In this document: piece after piece, positions 6,821 to 12,846 of the stretch
How the letters are laid out: the number at the start of each line of letters is the position of its first letter
Position numbering within the stretch: the stretch's first letter is position 1
Assembly (NCBI GenBank): GCA_009602725.1
Contig: WELB01000003.1
Coordinates: forward strand, 635,032-647,877
DNA: 12,846 nucleotides
Direction of reading: 5' to 3'
Source of the DNA: Spirogloea muscicola
Lineage: Eukaryota; Streptophyta; Zygnematophyceae; Spirogloeales; Spirogloeaceae
Position numbers and translations under genes: made by a program
The notes under the pieces: model-generated
Database searches by the model: none
Told to the model about the DNA's origin: nothing
The model's input: only the letters and a program-made list of their open reading frames with translations

Positions 6821-9800
6821 ATGATCTGCCAGCTTCGCAGCGGCCGGTGCCGGCCAGCGATGGTGGCGGCGGCTGCGGCGGCGGACCTGGAGTGCGTCGC
6901 GGAGCAGCCATCGGCCGCCTCTGAGAGCCCGCGGCCGCCTTTCTCGTGGCCGGATCCACCGCAGGCCGCCAGCTCCTCCGGCGCGCTGGAGCCCCGCGCC
7001 AGGAGGCCGGCGCGGCTGAGGTTTGCCTCGGTCAGCCTGTCGAACCTGCACGAGCGGCCGGACGACGGGCCGGCGGCAGAGGGCGAGGGGCTCGGCCTCC
7101 AGTGGCGGCCTTGGAAGGGCTTCGGATGGCAGCTGCGGATCCCTTTCTTCGAGGACGCCGACTGGGAGGAGGAGAAGTCCGCCCTGAACCATGTCTATGC
7201 TGGAACTATGGCCAGGACTCTGTCGCAGGTCGGTTGCACTAGTGACCTCACAACGCCGCTGCATAGTCGTCGTTTGTATTCTGCATCCAATGGACATACA
7301 ACACGACTAAAGTTCTTCAGAATCGTTAGTAGGTTTCAAAGGCTACGACGGTCTTGATTCATGTATTCAGAGCCAACAAGTTGCGATCGAGGCTTGCATG
7401 TGGTCCGTGTGACGTGGAAGATATTAGTTTGCCTGCCAGGTGCTTTGGCGAGGGCACTTACTGCAAGAGTCTTTTGATTCTTTGCCACCAGGTGATAGCT
7501 CATCCAATAGATACTGTCAAGACAAGGATGCAGATTAAGGATCCGCCGAAGAAGCTCCGGAAGTGGAGGAAGAAGATCTCGAAGAAGGCCATCGAGATTG
7601 GCCCTGTGGATATCGACAATTGGTTCTTCAAGGGACCAGCGGACATATACAGGGGTGTGGTTGGGGCCATTGTTGGGACGGTTCCAAACGCTCTCCTTTA
7701 CTTTGTTGCGTATGAAGGTATGTGCCCCTACTCACATGCTTTGGCTGGATCCTTGCAGCACCTGCATAGATCGTGTCCCTCAATTCGAGACTTGTCGGAC
7801 CCCAAAGCCAGGTGGTCTGCAGACCTGTGGCATGTTGCGCCCTGCTTCCCACTGCTTTTGCAAGCCAAACTCATGGCTATTCCATCCTCACCACATGCCT
7901 GATTCAGACAAGATAGTGCAAGCAAGGTTCATCGCAATTTTAGGCAGGTGATGTGTATGGCATGCTGCTTGCAGCTGCAAAGAGAAAATTGGAGAAGTGG
8001 AATTGCTCTCCTGGACTCACCCATGTTGGCTCCGCCTCCATTGGCACAGTTGTAGCTTCAATTGTTCGGGTAATCGGTCGGGAACTTCAGCTTTGAGCTT
8101 CCAAACTCAGGCTGTAACCAGATATGAAATGTGCAAGAGTGAATGTTTTGCTACTTTGTCGGCATGCTTATGAGCCTGACAAGTCATGCAGGGTGTCTTA
8201 GAGAGGACTGTACTGCTGTCTTGACGCACCCGTGGGCTGAAGCTGGCCTGTGTCTTGTTGCTCGCAATGTGAGCTTTGATTATGACCATGGCAAGGCTCA
8301 TGTTGGCACCATCTGCAGGTACCTGCTGATACTTTGAAACATCGTGTTCAAGCATACATGCATGCAAATGGTGAGGGTTGTTTGCTTCAGTGGTACTCTT
8401 GCCTTTGCTCCAATTTGTGATTGTGTCCTGCTGCTTTGTTGATAATTAGCCATGGCTGAATGACAAGTGGTCATTTAGCCACCTTCACTCAGCCGCTTGC
8501 CATTCATTTGTGCCTGCCAGGAGGACTCCAGAAAGTTATGTATAATAGTCTAGCCTTTCAAGCATACTACCCTCTCAAGCAACCCCTGCAGCTACTGACA
8601 GCTACAATCTGCCCCTTTGCTGTCAGTATTTGAAGCGTTTAAGACTGTGGTAGCGTCTGAAGGAGTTGGGGGCCTATATCGAGGCTTTCTACCAACTCTC
8701 ATGAGGGACGTTCCTGAAATAGCACTTCAGGTCAGTCTTTCAGTGCAATATCAAGCAATGCAAAGGGTGGAGGTTTTTGCCATGCAGCTTCCTGTAGTAT
8801 ATCTTTCCTCAAACTATGTTTGTGTGGCTTGCTTGTTTTCCATTGTCAGTTTGGAGTGTATGAGCGGATGAGGGCTTTGGTCGCAAGACGACGAAAGGTG
8901 GAGAAGCTCACGTAAGATATATCCTCAAAGGCGATTCTGCCATTTACAGAAGAACTTAGATTGGAGTGAAGCAACAAAATTCTGTGATGCTTATCTTTGT
9001 TGTTGTTGTGGTTGTGTAGAGGTTGTTTATCTCCTTGCAGTTCCTTGCTGTGGAGCACTCCGACAGGCCAACTGACGATTTTCTTTTGTACTCAGGACAC
9101 CTGAACATCTCGTCTTAGGAGCCTTTGCTGGGGCAGTGGCAGCAACCTGCACCATGCCTGTATGTCAATCCACTCAGCTTGTCCTTGGTGTCCAGTGCTG
9201 CTGTTGACTAGTAGGCACTTATTTCCATGGTTTTAGTGCAGCCATTACAATCCTTGATGCGTGCATGCAGCTGGATTTGGTGAAGACGAGACAACAATGT
9301 GGTGTATCTTTGGCCATTCCGAAAATTTTCAAGGAGGTCATTGGTGAACGAGGCGTGACTGGCTTGTTCTCCGGCCTGGTACACGTTATCATATGTTTAC
9401 AGCTGATCTCTACTTGTATGTTGCATCAAGGACAGTGGCAATGGCCGGATAATGGCCATGGCGTGTATGTCTTTGACTACACACTTGGACTAGTAGGATA
9501 CCCTGAGTCTCTCTGCCTTTAGGCTATCACCACATACTGCATCTCTAACAGCAATTATCTGTGGGTCTCAGGGACCAAGGGCCTTTCATGTTTCGCTGAT
9601 GTCAGCCTTCTTCTTTGGTCTTTTTGAGTATTGTAAGCTGGTAAGTGATGCCTGTCCTCTCTTAACTGCCTCAGTACATCACAATATCATGAATATGGGC
9701 CTGTCAGCGGAAGACACGCCCATCTGGATCGTATAATTGCAGTGTTGCTTTTGCAATTGCTTGGACAGGTTCTGGCTAGTGTGAGAGGTTCAAGTAGTCT

Positions 9801-9922
9801 TCTGGGCATCTGTGCAGGTGATGAAACCTCACCGGACTGGGTCAGATAAATTATATGTTCCCAAGATATGGAACAAGCGGAGGGACAAGATATGGAAGCG
9901 GCAATTTGTGTATACAGAGTAG
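6821..9922 (+). CDS. Mitochondrial carrier family (SLC25) protein, SAM-carrier-like
   Basis: Exons: 6821-7228, 7492-7717, 7975-8069, 8319-8370, 8627-8730, 8850-8911, 9096-9159, 9271-9378, 9572-9640, 9818-9922; phases agree and give 430 residues. Three full carrier repeats carry the Px[D]xxKxRxQ motif: PIDTVKTRMQ (141-150), PADTLKHRVQ (245-254), PLDLVKTRQQ (337-346). The cytoplasmic-side [YF]Exx[KR] motifs are YEAAK (210), YERMR (299) and FEYCK (391). The protein exchanges a solute across an organelle inner membrane. Repeat 2 (LYRG, then LMRDVPEIALQFGVYE) is close in style to S-adenosylmethionine/mitoferrin-type carriers; substrate is inferred and uncertain. Odd points: about 120 residues before repeat 1, Ala/Arg/Pro-rich, perhaps for organelle targeting; a Lys-rich insertion (about 152-168) in the first matrix loop; a basic C-terminal tail. 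ATG 6860 is an alternative start. Confidence 0.93.
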
Positions 9923-10948
9923 TAGCTGTTGGAGTATTTGTTATATTCATGATCTATCTGTCTCACAAATACTGGCACCCTCATTTTCAACAATTTGTGT
10001 AGCGTTTCACTCATTCCACCAAGTTCAAGCTTGCTTCTTGGACAGTGACGGTGTAGGGTTTCTGCAATGACAGGGAAGGCTGTCTTTTGTGTTGCGAGAG
10101 TGAGTCTAAGTGTTTGCTGTGTTGCTGACATTTTGTTATTTTGATTGGAGGTATTCGTGGGTAAAAAATGCCTCAATCAATCTGCTCTTTCTAACTCAAG
10201 AAGCCGAATTGGCATATCGTACTCGTTGCTGAGATGGGGCAACATTTTATTATACCTCCACACTCAGCTGCTTTACGACCTGTTACTTTGCAACACGGTA
10301 CTGATATATCTATTTAGGCGCTTCAGACACTTGTTTACTGTAGATAAAAAATGCGGCTGCTGATTGTCGATGGAAATAGACAGGGTCAAATTGGTGGCAG
10401 AATTCTAGTTTACGCAATGAGGGTTGGGCAGATTCCGGACATGCACATAACATTGAGTGAATGTTTGCACCATCTACCTCCGTCTTTGAAGGGACAGAGA
10501 AGGCAAGAGGCCGCAGGTTCGATCCTCAAGAGCTGAGTCCATGCATAGCAGATTGTGGGCGACCCGTGGCCTTGTAGATTATTACTGGGCTAATGAGCTG
10601 CAGAGGCAGACGCGCACTTTGCGAGCAGCCGGTGGCTGCACCTTACTTCGGACAAAAGAGGCAGCATGTCTGCTGCTACCACATTAAACCTCTTCACTGA
10701 CAACGCACTGGCAGGGGCCATAACTTGGTGGCGGATTGGTGAATGGCGGAGTTCAGGACTCGGAGCCCAACCCCCACATTTGCCGATTGCTTCGCAGTTC
10801 CACTGATTACAGCTGCGGGCTAGCTGTGTGCAGCAAGGCTTTCAACCCCAAGACTACTTACGCAATACCCTTTTCTAAAATTTTGCGTCAGCCGAGATGA
10901 AGGCAAGCTGGGGGGTGTTGATTGAGGAAACATGGTGAAATAGCAGAA

Positions 10949-10977
10949 TGGGCTGAAGAATTACTGAACTCAGCCCA
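10949..10977. repeat. 8-bp inverted repeat, 13-nt loop
   Basis: TGGGCTGA (10949-10956) and TCAGCCCA (10970-10977) are exact reverse complements. Small hairpin in non-coding sequence; no function seen. Confidence 0.7.
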
Positions 10978-11656
10978 GTGGGTCGTAATAGCGCTCTGCG
11001 AAAGCGAGAGAAGGCGCGTGACTTGCATGATGAGGGGGAGGCCAAGTCGAAGCATCAAATTCTTTCTTCAGGCAAACAAAGTCCAAAGGATGGGGCTACA
11101 CAAAGCTGACCCTCAGGCTAAGAGAGCTACGGTAACAGGGCGAGCACGCAGCTGAAGGGGGGGACTTCAGTACCCACGAGTGAGCACATGTGATTCCAAC
11201 AGACTCACTTCAGGAGCCTGAGCACCGACACAGAAGCCAGTGGCCTGGCTAAGTGCGCCGCCCAGCACGCTGATAAATGGCCAAAGCCTGGGAGCGCTGC
11301 AGTGTGAGCGAGAGGCGCACCCTGTACTACGCAGCTTACGCCTGCTGCACACATAGTATACCCTAGGCTGCCTCCGAAGGGGTGTGAACGAGTGCCCCGG
11401 CACACTGGGCTGAGTCTGAAGCTCAGGCGAAAGCGCTGCTTCAAAGTCAACCTAGCTATGGCTGCCACCCACATTGGTGCGGGCAGAGCCTGTGATCGTC
11501 TGAACTCAGTCTGCCGCCATGAGCAGATCTGCGTCAGTACGCGCCGAGGAGAGGGCGACCTGCTGTTCCTGCAGAGAGGCACCCATTTGTAGTAGCCCCC
11601 TGCGTAGCTCCGTTGTATGCGCCTATCGGCTTCTTGGGACCTCGTCCAATCCTTCT

Positions 11657-11705
11657 GGGCTGACCTTTCACAGCCCTTTCTGATAAGAGCTAACTCATCA
11701 GAAAG
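11657..11705. repeat. Two abutting hairpins
   Basis: GGGCTG (11657-11662) pairs with CAGCCC (11671-11676), and CTTTCTGAT (11676-11684) pairs with ATCAGAAAG (11697-11705). The two stems share base 11676, so they compete or form adjacent structures. No coding context. Confidence 0.65.
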
Positions 11706-12120
11706 CCCAAGCTTCTACCTGTTTGGAGAGGCAAATGCCCAGCTGAGGATACTGAGTGGAAAAGTCGAGAAGCTGCGGCTGTTTTAGCTTGAATTTCATA
11801 TCTGTGCTGGCCTTCACAGCCAGTGCGCCAGTTTGGGAAGAGCTTTCAATTGAATCCAGTCACAAGGTACATATACAAAATTTCCATCCAAGCATGGAGT
11901 AAACTTCAGGTCGAGGCACCTCCCCAGCGCTTGCTCGTCGGTGTCGCTGGGAGAGAAGGGCGCAACCATTGAGAGAAGAGGGGCTAGCAAAGCCAGCCCA
12001 GAAAACAATGGACAATGGCCGCAGGCCTCGAAGGCCACAAAACGGTGCCCGGAATGACAAAACTGCACACTAATAATGATGCAGATGGATGCTCAATAAC
12101 CACGAGTGAGGCGGTTGGAC

Positions 12121-12138
12121 GGTGGCGTGCCCGCCACC
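12121..12138. repeat. GC-rich 7-bp hairpin
   Basis: GGTGGCG (12121-12127) and CGCCACC (12132-12138) surround a 4-nt loop. GGAC before it and GTCC some bases after could add pairs across a bulge. Isolated; could be chance. Confidence 0.65.
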
Positions 12139-12359
12139 TGGCCGACCGTCCTCGGAATGCTTCGTATCTTCGAAAGGCTTCGTATCTGCCATCTAGTATT
12201 CAGGCATCGTTAGCGACTTCATGTTTTGACTCGTGGTTACTGAGCTGGTCAACTACTGTAGGTTATGGAGGTCTTAAGATGTGCTTGCCTTCGTACTTGG
12301 CCATTTGGCCTTCGTTTGTTTCAAATACACGAAACACAAGAAGAAATGAAATGGAGGGA

Positions 12360-12378
12360 AGCGGGTGCTTTACCCGCT
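12360..12378. repeat. 7-bp hairpin followed by a pyrimidine run
   Basis: AGCGGGT (12360-12366) and ACCCGCT (12372-12378) surround a 5-nt loop, followed by CTTTCTTCTT. This looks like a terminator-style stem with a T-rich tail, but nothing upstream is a convincing transcript. Confidence 0.6.
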
Positions 12379-12660
12379 CTTTCTTCTTGAAAAAGGAGCA
12401 GTAAGCGAACTCTCAGTAACCTCTCGTCAGTAGATGCAAATCTGAGTAGCTAGCAGGCGGAAAGACGTCGCTTCTGCCCTTGTTAGCTTGTCTCCCCAAG
12501 TTAGCTTTGTCGGTATGTCTATGTGCTCACCTCCTGCGTACTAACGTACACAGCGCTACCTTAGCCACCTTGACATGGGCTTCGCTTGATGTAGCCTCAT
12601 TCTTGCACTTGTTTTGGCCGTAACAGCAAGTTGGCCTGAATTGGCCAACACTTTTCATTT

Positions 12661-12846
12661 ACATCATTCACCGCGCGCGCCTTCTCTCGCTCTCCTCTTG
12701 CCGCCGCTCCCAACGGGTCCTAGATCGCCGGCGGCGCGCCGGTGTGAACGCGACCCCGAGAGAAGCGACCCACCACCCCCTGGTCCTCCCCCCCGCCCGC
12801 CGGACCCGCCGCATCCGGCGGCGGCGGCGGCGGCGCCGCCGGCGGC
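12661..12846. other. GC-rich block at window edge, possible neighbouring gene 5' end
   Basis: GC content rises sharply from about 12670 and ends in a (CGG)n/(GCC)n tract from about 12816. In this window such rises mark gene 5' ends (1-137, 5110-7228). One minus-strand frame stays open for over 150 bp here and is Gly/Arg-rich, but GC-rich sequence often does this. It may be a promoter or leader of a + gene beyond the edge, or a first exon on the - strand. Neither can be chosen. Confidence 0.35.

Larger units (their letters stand above)
9923..12660. other. Gene-free stretch downstream of the carrier gene
   Basis: No protein domain, RNA gene or mobile-element protein is recognisable. The first part should be 3' untranslated sequence of the carrier gene, though I found no TGTAA in the first 700 bp. 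A 61-residue open frame at 10351-10536 (start context AAAAATGCGG) is the most gene-like item but resembles nothing I know. Other open frames (10922-11155, 11205-11582 on -, 12015-12404) have no domain or splice support. Small inverted repeats are listed separately. Composition resembles introns. Confidence 0.6.

Noticed and set aside
10510-10532. GGTTCGATCCT, resembling a tRNA T-arm (B box)
   Set aside because: The flanking bases do not pair into a T-stem, and no acceptor, D-arm or anticodon arm fits upstream.
10351-10536. 61-codon frame with a good start context after the carrier gene
   Set aside because: Short, no recognisable similarity, and no evidence of splicing or conservation. Mentioned in the gene-free stretch only.
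12015-12404. 129-codon + strand frame near the right end
   Set aside because: It contains two small hairpins and a repeated CTTCGTATCT, has no domain and looks non-coding.

Overview
The window looks like nuclear DNA of a green alga. Its genes are split into many short exons by small GT-AG introns (111-431 bp), and all 18 acceptors I placed read CAG. The leftmost gene encodes a plastid-type J-domain/ferredoxin protein known from plants and algae, and a TGTAA box (the chlorophyte poly(A) signal) follows two of the three genes. Within green algae a trebouxiophyte-like genome of moderate GC seems likely, but this is a guess.

Layout. (1) Positions 1-2157, + strand: the 3' eight exons of a DnaJ-domain protein with a C-terminal bacterial-type 4Fe-4S ferredoxin domain. 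Its 5' end lies outside the window. (2) About 2158-4723: some 2.5 kb with no gene I can support. It holds 3' untranslated sequence of the flanking convergent genes and several palindromes and inverted repeats. (3) 5873-4724, - strand: a three-exon gene for a predicted 265-residue protein I do not recognise. It has a short basic cysteine motif (C-x2-C-x6-C-x10-C) and a helical C terminus. A 26-bp near-perfect hairpin starts 23 nt after its stop codon. (4) 5874-6820: a GC-rich divergent intergenic region that probably holds both promoters, with two G-boxes, repeated TGACGGTA elements and a GA/CT tract. (5) 6821-9922, + strand: a ten-exon mitochondrial carrier family (SLC25) gene of 430 predicted residues, with three complete carrier repeats, a long N-terminal extension and a lysine-rich insertion. 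(6) 9923 to about 12660: 2.7 kb with no supportable gene, only small hairpins. (7) 12661-12846: a sharp rise in GC, possibly the 5' end or promoter of a neighbouring gene.

The genes do not form an obvious functional unit. The J-domain/ferredoxin protein fits plastid redox or Fe-S related chaperone work. The carrier moves a metabolite across an organelle inner membrane; repeat 2 is most like S-adenosylmethionine/mitoferrin-type carriers, but the substrate is not proven. The middle gene may be co-regulated with the carrier because they share a divergent promoter region. I see no mobile-element gene, CRISPR array, rRNA or tRNA.
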